Source of the DNA: Marinobacterium mangrovicola
GTDB lineage: Bacteria > Pseudomonadota > Gammaproteobacteria > Pseudomonadales > Balneatricaceae
Assembly: GCF_004339595.1 (NCBI RefSeq)
Contig: NZ_SMFU01000009.1
Location: forward strand, 558,001 to 622,000
DNA: 64,000 bases
Direction: 5' to 3'
This document shows, one piece after another, positions 36,264-44,746 of the stretch. A program made the translations under genes and the position numbers. Each line of letters starts with the position of its first letter. Position 1 is the stretch's first letter. The notes below the pieces were generated by a model. That model did no database searches. It saw only the letters and a list, made by a program, of their open reading frames with translations, and was not told where the DNA came from.

Positions 36264-37232
36264 CTACTTCGGATTTACAACCTTCATGTAACTGCTACCG
36301 ATATGACTCTCGATGAGCTTAACAGCTATAGTTCCGCCCAGCGTATGGGTGCAGGCGTGGTAGGTAGACATAACAAGCTCCTGGAATCGCTGATCCTCTT
36401 CCAGATCGCTGATTTTCAAGCCTGCTGTGGCTAACTTCTCACGCATAAGAGGACGTCCATGCGTAAAGTGAGAAGAATCCGCAAGGTAATCCGCTATACG
36501 GGAAGCTTTCTCTTCGGCATCCTTATCACCCGCAAACATGTAGGAGCTCAACCACTCTTTAACAAGTCCAGCGGTTAGATCTAACGACATTTTGCATTGA
36601 GCCAGAAGCCCCGGCGGATACTGAGCCATGATCGGTGCCCAGGCAGCGAAAGCCCCATTCCTTGCAGCCTCTTCTGCAGCTAAAAAGTCTGCCTTTAGTG
36701 CGTGGGCAGCGACCATCCGAACATCTCCGGTATTTGTGACTATCCCCATTTGAGGATCAGTTGGTCCAAGAGATGAATGCCGAGCCATTACAATTTCATC
36801 TGCAGCACAGGCCATCATTGTCGCTGCCGACATGGCCATGTGGGGTACGATTACGCGGATATTCTCAAACTTCTGGCGTAAGTAATTAACTATCTGTTCC
36901 GCGGCTTCCGGACTACCGCCCGGACTATGTAGGATGAGATCTAGGCCTTTGCTATTCCCATTGCATGCCTTAACCGCCTCCATAAAACCGTCCAAGTCGC
37001 TCTGATGCACCATTAGTAGCTCAGACGCAATCCTGCTCTTCTGAAGCCAGCCGCTGGCGTACACTATAGTGCTTCGGCCGGTATGTCTTGCTAGTTCAGC
37101 TAGATACTTCCGCCTCACCACATCCGGGGCGGTCCTGTATGCCTCAGGGTTCGACGGGTCTGTTTCTTTCAGTGCTTGAATGCGGTGGGCTTCACGCTGA
37201 ATCTCTTCAAGGGTTCCTCCCCAACTTGGCAT
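36264..37232 (-). CDS. ClpP/SppA-like serine protease (SDH family)
   Basis: 322 residues, ClpP-crotonase fold of the 'serine dehydrogenase proteinase' type. Motifs: LDLILHSPGGSPEAAEQIV (oxyanion region, about 100), VPHMAMSAATMMACAADEIV (nucleophile Ser, about 133) and SSLGPTDPQMG. No clear signal peptide, so probably cytoplasmic or membrane-peripheral. Homologues are often found among defence genes. A small gene lies just upstream on the same strand; protease plus small substrate or regulator is an inference. Confidence 0.8.
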   Translation of the reverse strand: MPSWGGTLEEIQREAHRIQALKETDPSNPEAYRTAPDVVRRKYLAELARHTGRSTIVYASGWLQKSRIASELLMVHQSDLDGFMEAVKACNGNSKGLDLILHSPGGSPEAAEQIVNYLRQKFENIRVIVPHMAMSAATMMACAADEIVMARHSSLGPTDPQMGIVTNTGDVRMVAAHALKADFLAAEEAARNGAFAAWAPIMAQYPPGLLAQCKMSLDLTAGLVKEWLSSYMFAGDKDAEEKASRIADYLADSSHFTHGRPLMREKLATAGLKISDLEEDQRFQELVMSTYHACTHTLGGTIAVKLIESHIGSSYMKVVNPK

Positions 37233-37288
37233 CTTTAAATATCCTTATAGTAAACCGACGTCGCCGAAAAACTGGTACCGCAGATGTA

Positions 37289-37510
37289 TCAGAGATGCGT
37301 AACTGCTGATGGGGAGAAATCTAAAGATCCAGCAAAGCGGGAGTCTGGCGCTTGGCATTGCTCCAGCTGATAAGAGAGGACCGTAGCATCTTTGCCGTAT
37401 GCTGACTGTGTGTTACGCGCCTGCTCTATGTATTCGAGGTGCTCGGAGCCGAGCAGCATTGACTCGGGAACAATCCCGGCAGTTTGTAGTGGTGCGTCAT
37501 ACTTATTCAT
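37289..37510 (-). CDS. Small island protein upstream of the protease
   Basis: 73 residues, soluble, no signal peptide, no family recognised. ATG 37510 is preceded by AAGGGA at a spacing of 7; an in-frame start at 37534 is less likely. It ends 56 bases before the protease gene, same strand. Possible partner or substrate of the protease. Confidence 0.55.
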   Translation of the reverse strand: MNKYDAPLQTAGIVPESMLLGSEHLEYIEQARNTQSAYGKDATVLSYQLEQCQAPDSRFAGSLDFSPSAVTHL

Positions 37511-37599
37511 ATGAATTCCCTTCTTGATAACCACATGTTGTGGATTGAAGGGGCTATAACTACTACATATTGATTAAAAGCCCCATTCCTACATAGCAC

Positions 37600-37629
37600 A
37601 AAGCCCGCAGTTCCCTGCAGGCTTTGTAC
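37600..37629 (-). terminator. Stem-loop after the NERD gene
   Basis: Imperfect inverted repeat ACAAAGCCCGCAG/CTGCAGGCTTTGT with a short loop. It lies 120 bases after the NERD gene and 90 bases before the small gene. No strong U-tract, so termination is uncertain. Confidence 0.45.
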
Positions 37630-37749
37630 ATATAAGCTTTCATTTGCTCTTTTTATAGCCCATTGATCAAATCATGGGCAAGTAAAATGACGGAGGATTC
37701 TACTATCGACTAACAGACCTTTCCACTCAAATGGCGAATAAATAACCAC

Positions 37750-38664
37750 CTAAACAACTCTCTCACGGTCAACATCCCGAACCCGTTGGGCGACTTGGTA
37801 AGCAACAGCCTGTACTTCCCCTAACTCCATAGAGCCAGCCTTTAATTTCGGCAACTGGGAAGATAGAGCCTTTCCGCTCAAAACATATGGATCAGTAGCC
37901 CGCTGCTTGAGTTCAACATACCACCCAGGCAACACCAATACGCCGGCTACCGGCACCTCGAAGCCAGTCGATTCTAACAACCATTTCCGTACTGCCTTGA
38001 CAGTCATCCTCACCTGTTCGAGCGGCTGTGTCTCAACATGAGTTGGGAAATGTAGCGCATTGCCCTCTAGCCTCACCTTCGCTTGCTTCTTACCATCAAG
38101 CATATGCTTAGACCGACCTTTCGTTTCAATCACGAAGACGCCATTAGGCCCAATTACTAGATGATCAACATTGAAGCCTTCAAATTGAATGTCGTGGAAC
38201 ACACGATAGGGATGGGTTTCCGGGCGAATGACCTGATCAAGCTCCTGCCCTACAGCCATTTCACATGCCAAGCCGAGGCGTAGTTGAGGAAGTCTCCTAG
38301 CGACTCTAATAGCTTTATATACGTAGTAGCCTACAGCGACTGCAGAAATTGAGATCAAGACCAGCCACGTCTGTGCATTTGCAACCTTGTGAAATAGCTT
38401 TTCCTGGAGCAACAGAGCGAGAGGTGCGAGGGTCGCCATTATTGGAAGCGCCACAAACGACTGCATAAGGTCTGTTTGCAAATCGTCAATGGACCGCTGA
38501 AGGCTGTAGCCTGCAGGACGCAAGAGATCGGCACCAAGAGGATTCGACCTGTTCCTGCCTGTGAATCGCTTCAGACATAGAACGATCACAACAAGGATGA
38601 ACAAGGGAACAAAGTACAGGCTGAGAACGATACCCTGTACATATAAAGAAGACAGCCACTCCAT
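37750..38664 (-). CDS. Membrane protein with NERD nuclease-related domain
   Basis: 304 residues. Hydrophobic segments at about 10-30, 68-85 and 98-115, then a NERD domain (about 135-240) with FNVDHLVIGPNGVFVIETKG, carrying the Asp and Glu-x-Lys of the PD-(D/E)xK-like core. NERD domains are nuclease-related and occur in defence and plasmid proteins. It is the island gene nearest the tRNA; adjacent att-proximal sequence contains the right TGTGATCA site. Confidence 0.83.
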   Translation of the reverse strand: MEWLSSLYVQGIVLSLYFVPLFILVVIVLCLKRFTGRNRSNPLGADLLRPAGYSLQRSIDDLQTDLMQSFVALPIMATLAPLALLLQEKLFHKVANAQTWLVLISISAVAVGYYVYKAIRVARRLPQLRLGLACEMAVGQELDQVIRPETHPYRVFHDIQFEGFNVDHLVIGPNGVFVIETKGRSKHMLDGKKQAKVRLEGNALHFPTHVETQPLEQVRMTVKAVRKWLLESTGFEVPVAGVLVLPGWYVELKQRATDPYVLSGKALSSQLPKLKAGSMELGEVQAVAYQVAQRVRDVDRERVV

Positions 38665-38736
38665 GAAGCCACTCTCAATCCGTTCAGAATAGAGATCGCA
38701 TCATAAGCGTTCCGCCGGAGTGACGTCACCCGCCAC

Positions 38737-38753
38737 TGTGATCAAATTGTGCC
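38737..38753 (+). repeat. TGTGATCA site, right
   Basis: TGTGATCAAATTGTGCC, 100 bases inside the right attachment repeat, same orientation as the sites at 28201 and 36117. Confidence 0.45.
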
Positions 38754-38852
38754 GGATAGGTGACATTGCGCTCCGCAAAGGTTTCCGTGCGCGCCTGAAG
38801 CTCGGTTGGATGGAGTAGCACTTCCGAAAGGAATCAAAAGGATAGGGAAAGC

Positions 38853-38904
38853 GGAAAAATGGCGCGCCTGGAGGGATTCGAACCCCCGACCAACAGGATC
38901 GGAA
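38853..38904. repeat. Attachment site copy, right end (within intact tRNA-Arg)
   Basis: 52 bases identical to 28033-28084. It runs from 7 bases past the tRNA 3' end to position 32 in the anticodon loop, the place where many tyrosine integrases cross over. Confidence 0.93.
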
Positions 38905-38936
38905 CCTGCTACTCTATCCAGCTGAGCTACAGGCGC
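38860..38936 (-). tRNA. tRNA-Arg, anticodon CCG
   Basis: 77 nt with CCA encoded. Acceptor GCGCCTG/CAGGCGC, D arm GCTC...GAGT, anticodon stem GCAGG/CCTGT with loop TTCCGAT (anticodon CCG), T arm with GGTTCGAATCC core. The 3' 45 or so bases are supplied by the island's attachment repeat, so integration restored a complete tRNA. Confidence 0.95.
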
Positions 38937-39007
38937 GCATAGGAAGTGTTTGCGGGTCGCAATGTTACCGATTCGACAGCGCTTTGCAAGCGAGATTTAC
39001 TTCCTAA

Positions 39008-39147
39008 CAGGGTGTGGAAAAACGTTTTCGAGGCAGCCGATGCAAGGCAAAAACAGGCGAAAAAGCGGAGTTTAGTGAACTAAATGAGCATTTTGAGCCT
39101 GTTTTTAACACAGCATTCGGCAACGCAGATAGTTTTTCAACATCCTG
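39008..39147. repeat. 140-bp imperfect palindrome (MITE/REP-like element)
   Basis: Ends CAGGGTGTGGAAAAAC and, inverted, CAGGATGTTGAAAAAC. The whole sequence folds on the centre TTTAGTGAACTAAA, with AAAAACAGGC / GCCTGTTTTT in both arms. No gene inside. The layout resembles nonautonomous palindromic elements common in pseudomonads and marine gammaproteobacteria. Confidence 0.8.
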
Positions 39148-39235
39148 CTAAGGATCTGTAGACGACCACGGTCTGACAGCCCTACTATAGGCCCCATTGA
39201 ACTAACCGCAACTCAATAAACGGTACCTGAGAGCG

Positions 39236-39958
39236 ATGACCTACTGCGTGGCAATGCGACTGGCTGAAGGGCTGGTTTTCGTGGCGGATTCCCGCACCAA
39301 TGCGGGCGTGGATAACATCTCGACCTTCCGCAAGCTGTTCTCGTTCGGGAACGGTAAGGATCACGCGCTGGTGCTGCTTAGCGCCGGTAATCTGGCGACC
39401 ACCCAGAGTATTGTCGAGCTGCTGAAACGGCGTATCGATGAGGCGGAAGAAAACCTGATGACGCTGCCCTCCATGTACGATGAGGCGGCATATATCGGCA
39501 AGCTGATGCGTGAGATTATCGAACGCGATACTCACAACCAGCAGGGCCAGGGTGTGGACCTGGGTTGCTCGCTGCTGCTTGGCGGCCAGATTCGCGGCGA
39601 GGAGCCACGTCTGTTCCTGATCTACCCGCAGGGCAACTTTATTGAAGCCAGCGTGGAAACGCCCTTCCTGCAGATCGGCGAGTTCAAGTACGGCAAGCCG
39701 ATCCTCGACCGCATTATCGATTTCAACACGCCGCTGGAAACAGCCATGACCTGCGGCCTGATCTCCATGGACTCCACCATCAAGAGTAACCTGACGGTGG
39801 ATCTGCCGCTCGACGTGCTGATCTACAACAAGGACAGCTTCAGCCTGGAGCGTACACGGCAACTTGGCAGTGAAGACGAAGGGTTTCTGGCGCTGCGCAA
39901 AGCCTGGGGCGAAGGGATCAAAGAACTGTTTAACCAGTTGCCGCGTACCAAGCTTTAA
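39236..39958 (+). CDS. Anbu-type proteasome-like peptidase
   Basis: 240 residues, Ntn-hydrolase fold, predicted proteasome-type protease (COG3484/Anbu). Processing after Met1 would expose the catalytic Thr2 (MTYCVAMRLAEGLVFVADSR); conserved DSRTNAGVDNISTFRK follows. Self-compartmentalised cytoplasmic peptidase of unclear substrate. In other genomes it usually lies with ATP-grasp, alpha-E and transglutaminase-like genes; none of these is here. Confidence 0.9.
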   Translation: MTYCVAMRLAEGLVFVADSRTNAGVDNISTFRKLFSFGNGKDHALVLLSAGNLATTQSIVELLKRRIDEAEENLMTLPSMYDEAAYIGKLMREIIERDTHNQQGQGVDLGCSLLLGGQIRGEEPRLFLIYPQGNFIEASVETPFLQIGEFKYGKPILDRIIDFNTPLETAMTCGLISMDSTIKSNLTVDLPLDVLIYNKDSFSLERTRQLGSEDEGFLALRKAWGEGIKELFNQLPRTKL

Positions 39959-40168
39959 CCGCTTGGGCGAAAGCGCATTCGGTCAGTTTATTGTACTTGC
40001 GGCCTAATATTATCTGCCCCAGATCAGGGCGACTAAGGTCCGCCTTTTCGTAGGGACTTTTTTGCCGGTATAATCCCTGACCAGATTTTTAGAGCAGCCT
40101 TGTTCGCCTCGCCGGAAGAGCATTTTGACAAGCCTGCCGAAACCATTTCCTGATGAGAGGTTGTGACT

Positions 40169-40600
40169 GTGAACAAATTCGCTGCAAAAGCTGTTAAGGC
40201 ACTCTGCGCGCTGGGTCTGGGTTTTGCCCTGGCCAGCTCTGTTCAGGCGGCTACCGACGATGCAATCGCCGAGCGCATCAAGCCGATCGGTAGCGTATGT
40301 ATCGAAGGTGATGACAGCTGTGGCGGTGCCGCTGCTGCGCCGGTTGCCGCCGCTGGTGGTGCCCGCTCAGGCGAAAGCATCTACACCGGTAAGTGTGCTG
40401 CATGTCACGGCACAGGCGTTCTGGGCGCTCCGAAGTTCGGTACTGACGAAATGCAGGCCCGTCTGGACGAGAAAGGCATGGAAACTCTGATGAACCATGC
40501 AATCAACGGCTTCAACGCCATGCCGCCGAAAGGCACCTGTGCAGACTGCTCCGACGACGAGATCAAGACTGCCATCGAGTACATGCTGTCTGGTTCCTGA
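40169..40600 (+). CDS. Cytochrome c5
   Basis: 143 residues: signal peptide ending near VQA, an Ala-rich linker and a class I c-type haem domain with CAACH (about residue 74) and an axial Met in FNAMPPKG. Two extra cysteines (CADC) near the C-terminus are typical of cytochrome c5. GTG 40169 is preferred to GTG 40163 because GAGAGG is spaced 8 bases from it. Periplasmic electron carrier; single-gene unit ending at a terminator. Confidence 0.92.
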   Translation: MNKFAAKAVKALCALGLGFALASSVQAATDDAIAERIKPIGSVCIEGDDSCGGAAAAPVAAAGGARSGESIYTGKCAACHGTGVLGAPKFGTDEMQARLDEKGMETLMNHAINGFNAMPPKGTCADCSDDEIKTAIEYMLSGS

Positions 40601-40623
40601 TTTATCAGCTGATAGCGATCGCG

Positions 40624-40650
40624 AAAAGGCCACCCTCGGGTGGCCTTTTT
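40624..40650. terminator. Bidirectional terminator, cytochrome c5 / rep
   Basis: AAAAGGCCACCC-TC-GGGTGGCCTTTT with A and T tracts on either side, between the convergent cytochrome c5 and rep genes. Confidence 0.9.
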
Positions 40651-40686
40651 CGTTTTAGAGAAAAGCGTCAGAGCGCGCCAAGGCGA

Positions 40687-42702
40687 TCAAAGATCGTCGA
40701 ACATCCCCTTAAGACTGTTCAGCGTGGCGTTGCCGCGTTTGCGGTTCTGCTCCGGGCTGGCCTGACCGGCGCCTTCTATTTCCAGGTCATCCTTCGGCAG
40801 CTCCTCAAGGAAGCGGCTCGGCGCGCACTCCACCTCTTCACCGAACTGACGTCGTTTTTTCGCCAGCGTCATGGTCAGCGTGCGCTGGGCGCGAGTGATA
40901 CCCACGTAGGCCAGGCGCCTCTCCTCCTCGATGGTATCCATCTCGATGCTGTTTCGGTGCGGCAGCAGCTCCTCCTCCATCCCCATCAGAAACACATGGG
41001 GAAACTCCAGTCCCTTGCTGGCGTGGAGCGTGAGCAGCTGCACCTTGTCGGAATCGTCTTCCTCTTCCTGGCGGTCCATCAGATCGAGCAGGATCAGGCG
41101 TGCAATCGCCTCTTCTATACCGGCGTCCGGATCCTCCTCCTGCAGACGCTCCAGCGTTGAGCGCAGGGAGTCGACCAGGAACCAGACGTTCTGCACCCGC
41201 TTCTCTGCCACCCCTTCGCTGGAGCTGTTCTGGCGGATCCAGTCTTCATATTCGATCTCGTAGATCAGATCACGGATCGCCGCGATCGGATCGCCCCGGC
41301 TACAGTTCTCATACATCCGCTGCAGCATGTCGCAGAAACGGCGCAGCCGGTCCACGGCCTTGGCGGAAAGCACCTGCTCGATGCCGATCTCGTCACAGGC
41401 GTCGAACAGACTGATCTGGCGCTCCGAGGCATACTGGCCCAGTTTCTCCAGCGTGGTGGGACCGATCTCGCGGCGCGGCAGGTTTACCACCCGCAGGAAG
41501 GCGTTGTCGTCCTCCCGGTTGACCAGCACCTTGAGGTAGCACATCAGGTCCTTGATCTCTGCACGGGCAAAGAAGGAGGTGCCGCCGTTGATCTTGTACG
41601 GCACCTGGTAGCTCTGCAGCTTTACCTCCAGCAGTCGCGACTGGAAGTTGCCACGGTAGAGCACGGCAAAATCCTTGAACGGAATACGGTCACGCAGGTG
41701 GCGGTCGAGAATCTCGGTAGCGATGCGGTCGCATTCAGCATCTTCGTTACGGGTGTGGATAAGCCGCAGCGGATCGCCATAGCCCATCTCGCTCCACAGG
41801 GTTTTGTCGAACACGTGGGGGTTGTTGGCGATCAGGGTGTTGGCCGCCTTCAGGATACGGCTGGTGGAGCGGTAGTTCTGCTCCAGCTTCACCACCTTGA
41901 GGCTGGGGAAATCCTCCTGCAGCTGATTCAGGTTCTCGGGCCGGGCGCCGCGCCAGGCGTAGATCGACTGGTCATCATCCCCCACCACCGTGAGTGCGGC
42001 ACGGTGGCCCACCAACTGACGCACCAGACGATACTGGGACAGGTTGGTGTCCTGGTACTCATCCACCAGCAGGTAGCGGATACGGTGCTGCCAGCGCTCG
42101 AGCACATCCGGGTGCTGCGTAAACAGTCTTACCGGCACCAGGATCAGATCGTCAAAGTCCACCGCGTTGTAGGCGCGCAGATGCCGGTTGTAAGCCTCAT
42201 AGGCGCGGGCGGCGAGAATCTCCTGGGGACCCTGGGCGATTTCCAGCGCCTGCTGCGGCTCGACCATATCGTTTTTCCAGCTGGAGATCTGGCCCTGCAC
42301 CATCTGCACGTGATCAGTATCTTCATTGTGATCGATCATCAGGTCGCGTAGCAGTGCCTTGCTGTCCTGATCATCGAAAATGGAGAAACCGGGTTTGAAG
42401 CCAAGCGCCTTGTGCTCACGGCGGATGATATTCAGCCCCAGGTTGTGAAAGGTGGAGACGGTCAGGCCGCGACTGGCCTTACCCTGAATCAGGCTGCTGA
42501 CGCGCTCTTTCATCTCGCGCGCGGCCTTGTTGGTAAAGGTAACCGCTGCGATATGCCGTGCCTCAATGCCACAGCTTTGAACCAGGTAGGCAATCTTGCG
42601 CGTAATTACGCTGGTTTTGCCCGATCCGGCACCAGCGAGCACGAGTAACGGGCCACCGATATAGTGGACGGCCTCCTGCTGGCGGGGGTTCAGTTTGCTC
42701 AT
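40687..42702 (-). CDS. rep: ATP-dependent DNA helicase Rep
   Basis: 671 residues, UvrD/Rep superfamily 1A 3'-5' helicase. Q motif LNPRQQEAVHYI, Walker A VLAGAGSGKTSVITRKI (about 21), Walker B LLVDEYQDTN (about 212), VGDDDQSIYAWRGA, EQNYRSTSRIL, and the C-terminal TLHASKGLEFPHVFLMG and AYVGITRAQRTL. Length matches E. coli Rep (673) rather than UvrD (720). Helps replication forks past protein blocks. Confidence 0.95.
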   Translation of the reverse strand: MSKLNPRQQEAVHYIGGPLLVLAGAGSGKTSVITRKIAYLVQSCGIEARHIAAVTFTNKAAREMKERVSSLIQGKASRGLTVSTFHNLGLNIIRREHKALGFKPGFSIFDDQDSKALLRDLMIDHNEDTDHVQMVQGQISSWKNDMVEPQQALEIAQGPQEILAARAYEAYNRHLRAYNAVDFDDLILVPVRLFTQHPDVLERWQHRIRYLLVDEYQDTNLSQYRLVRQLVGHRAALTVVGDDDQSIYAWRGARPENLNQLQEDFPSLKVVKLEQNYRSTSRILKAANTLIANNPHVFDKTLWSEMGYGDPLRLIHTRNEDAECDRIATEILDRHLRDRIPFKDFAVLYRGNFQSRLLEVKLQSYQVPYKINGGTSFFARAEIKDLMCYLKVLVNREDDNAFLRVVNLPRREIGPTTLEKLGQYASERQISLFDACDEIGIEQVLSAKAVDRLRRFCDMLQRMYENCSRGDPIAAIRDLIYEIEYEDWIRQNSSSEGVAEKRVQNVWFLVDSLRSTLERLQEEDPDAGIEEAIARLILLDLMDRQEEEDDSDKVQLLTLHASKGLEFPHVFLMGMEEELLPHRNSIEMDTIEEERRLAYVGITRAQRTLTMTLAKKRRQFGEEVECAPSRFLEELPKDDLEIEGAGQASPEQNRKRGNATLNSLKGMFDDL

Positions 42703-43009
42703 GACACCTCAATAAAAGCTAAATGTTGTAACGATACGGCCGATCTAATAAGAGATTCTGTTCAAAAGCGGTGGTATTTTAAGACAATCCGCCACCGCTC
42801 AGTCGCAGAGTTCTCAGGAACCGCCTCCACGCATTACCCGGGACGGATAATCCTAAGAGACTGAAAGAAAACGATTTAAACAGTTGTTTCAAGCCTGATT
42901 TGTACGTGTTAATCTGGCTGGCCTTCCGGGGCAGCCATTATCGCACGAGAGTGGCGAATCTCAGAGCACTCCGGCGCCGTACCTATCGCAGTTTCAGAAG
43001 GACCGGCAG
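42703..43009. other. Intergenic region between divergent rep and GGDEF/EAL genes
   Basis: 307 bases expected to hold both promoters. I see no clear sigma-70 consensus pair, no inverted repeat and no coding signal. AAGGA for the downstream gene is near 42994. Confidence 0.5.
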
Positions 43010-44722
43010 ATGCTGGCATTTGACCAGGCAACACACGACAGTGACAACGATCAGCAACAGCTGTTGCTGCTAGATCCCACAGCACGGCTTGAGCCGCTGC
43101 TGCAATCGGTACTGATACCGACGGACGGCTTTCGTCTGCAGGCGTGCGCGAGCACGGAGGATATCGAAAAGAAGCTGTCGAGCGGAGCACTGCTGCTCTG
43201 CTACACCAACGATAAACCCGCACTTCAGAACCTGATCAAGCGGGTACAGCTGGCTCATCCCGGCATGCCTATCATCGTCTTCAATGACCATCTGGCTGAA
43301 GCCGATCCTTCCCTGCTGGTCCGCCAGCCGCTTATCGATCAGCTCAGCCTGAAAAAGCTCGACCGCGACCTGCTACTGCGCTCCCTGCGCTACGCCCAAT
43401 GCACCCGTCGCAGCCAAGACGCCCTCGCCCAGCTTAAAATTACCGATCCACTCACCGGTGTGGGTAACCGTCAGTACTTTTACCAGGCGCTGGTTAACGA
43501 GCTGCAGGAAAAGCAGCAGCTGGCCCTGATCACCGTCGACTTCGACAGTTTCAGCCGCTTCAACAATGAATTCGGCCACGACGCCGGCGATGAAGTGGTG
43601 TTGGAGCTGAGCCGTCGCCTGCGCAGTTTCGGCGAAACCCGGCATATCTCCCGTATCGGCAGCGACGAATTCGCCTTTATTCTGCCGGTAGATGAAGCCG
43701 ATGTTATCGAGCACCGCACCAAGGGACTCCTCGGCGAACTGATTGCGGCGCTGATGCCGGCATACAACATCGGAGACGGTGAAAAGACGTTGAGCTGCAG
43801 TATCGGCGTTGCCTACTCGCCCCGGCACAGCAGCGAATTCGACACCCTGATCAAGCAGTCCGGCCTGGCGCGAACCCGCGCCAAACAGAAGGGCGGACTC
43901 AGCTACGCTATTTACGATACCCGTCTGGACCGTAGCGAAAACGAAGATATCACGCTGGAGCCCGAGCTCTGGCGCGCCCTGCAGAACGAAGAGTTCGTGC
44001 TTTATTATCAGCCCCGCATCGATCTGCGCACCGGCTGCATCACCGGCGCCGAAGCGCTGATCCGCTGGGAGCATCCAGTCCACGGTCTGATCCCGCCGGA
44101 CTCATTTATCCCCGCCTGTGAAAAGTCAGGCCTGATCGTGCCGATCGGCTACTGGGTCATCCAGCGCGCCGGCCGCGATATGAAGCTGATCCGCGAGGCG
44201 GGGCTGCATGGCCATATCGGCGTGAACCTGTCGTTCCGCCAGTTCCAGGACACCTATCTGGCACGCACCATCGAGCGTCTGATAGAGCAGTTCGATATCG
44301 ACACCTCGATGCTGGAGTTCGAACTTACCGAAACTGCGCTGTTCAGCGACGAGATGCACGTCAAGGAGTGCATCAAGACCCTGAGCGCCCATGGCATCGC
44401 CTTCTCACTGGACGATTTCGGTACCGGCTACTCGTCATTCTCGCTGCTGCAGAAACTGCCGATCACCACGCTTAAGATCGACAAGAGCTTTATCGCCGGC
44501 GTACCCGGCAATCCCGATGATGAAGAGATTGTCCGCGCCATCGTCACCCTTGCGCACAACCTGCAAAAGAGCGTGATCGCAGAAGGCGTGGAAACCAAGA
44601 ATCAGCTGGAGTTCCTGATCAAACAGGACTGCGACCAGGTACAGGGCTACTTCTTCAGCCCACCGGTGAGCCTGGATGTATTCCTGAAGATGCTCGGTAC
44701 CAACCAGCTGCAAAGCGGCTGA
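43010..44722 (+). CDS. Cytoplasmic GGDEF/EAL protein with receiver-like N-terminus
   Basis: 570 residues, no membrane segment. The N-terminal 120 residues look like a degenerate receiver domain (QLLLLDPTARLEPLLQ, MPIIVFNDH). GGDEF domain about 145-310 with RIGSDEFAFIL, a GSDEF variant of the active site. EAL domain about 325-565 with [41 protein letters not shown] and QGYFFSPP, all key residues present. Likely a c-di-GMP phosphodiesterase; cyclase activity is uncertain. Confidence 0.9.
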   Translation: MLAFDQATHDSDNDQQQLLLLDPTARLEPLLQSVLIPTDGFRLQACASTEDIEKKLSSGALLLCYTNDKPALQNLIKRVQLAHPGMPIIVFNDHLAEADPSLLVRQPLIDQLSLKKLDRDLLLRSLRYAQCTRRSQDALAQLKITDPLTGVGNRQYFYQALVNELQEKQQLALITVDFDSFSRFNNEFGHDAGDEVVLELSRRLRSFGETRHISRIGSDEFAFILPVDEADVIEHRTKGLLGELIAALMPAYNIGDGEKTLSCSIGVAYSPRHSSEFDTLIKQSGLARTRAKQKGGLSYAIYDTRLDRSENEDITLEPELWRALQNEEFVLYYQPRIDLRTGCITGAEALIRWEHPVHGLIPPDSFIPACEKSGLIVPIGYWVIQRAGRDMKLIREAGLHGHIGVNLSFRQFQDTYLARTIERLIEQFDIDTSMLEFELTETALFSDEMHVKECIKTLSAHGIAFSLDDFGTGYSSFSLLQKLPITTLKIDKSFIAGVPGNPDDEEIVRAIVTLAHNLQKSVIAEGVETKNQLEFLIKQDCDQVQGYFFSPPVSLDVFLKMLGTNQLQSG

Positions 44723-44746
44723 ATTAACAGCCACAGAATCAACCCT

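Larger units (their letters stand above)
28033..38904. mobile_element. Genomic island integrated in tRNA-Arg(CCG)
   Basis: Delimited by a perfect 52-bp direct repeat (28033-28084 and 38853-38904) containing the 3' part of the tRNA from the anticodon loop onward. The intact tRNA is at the right end; the left copy is a displaced 3' fragment. Inside lie a tyrosine integrase and ten other genes, most of nuclease, protease or membrane type, visibly richer in A+T than the flanks. No conjugation, replication or phage structural genes are seen, so it is an integrative island or a satellite moved by helpers. Confidence 0.92.

Noticed and set aside
28085-38852. CRISPR array, phage structural genes or conjugation genes in the island
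   Set aside because: None seen; no regularly spaced repeats and no capsid, tail, relaxase or mating-pair genes.
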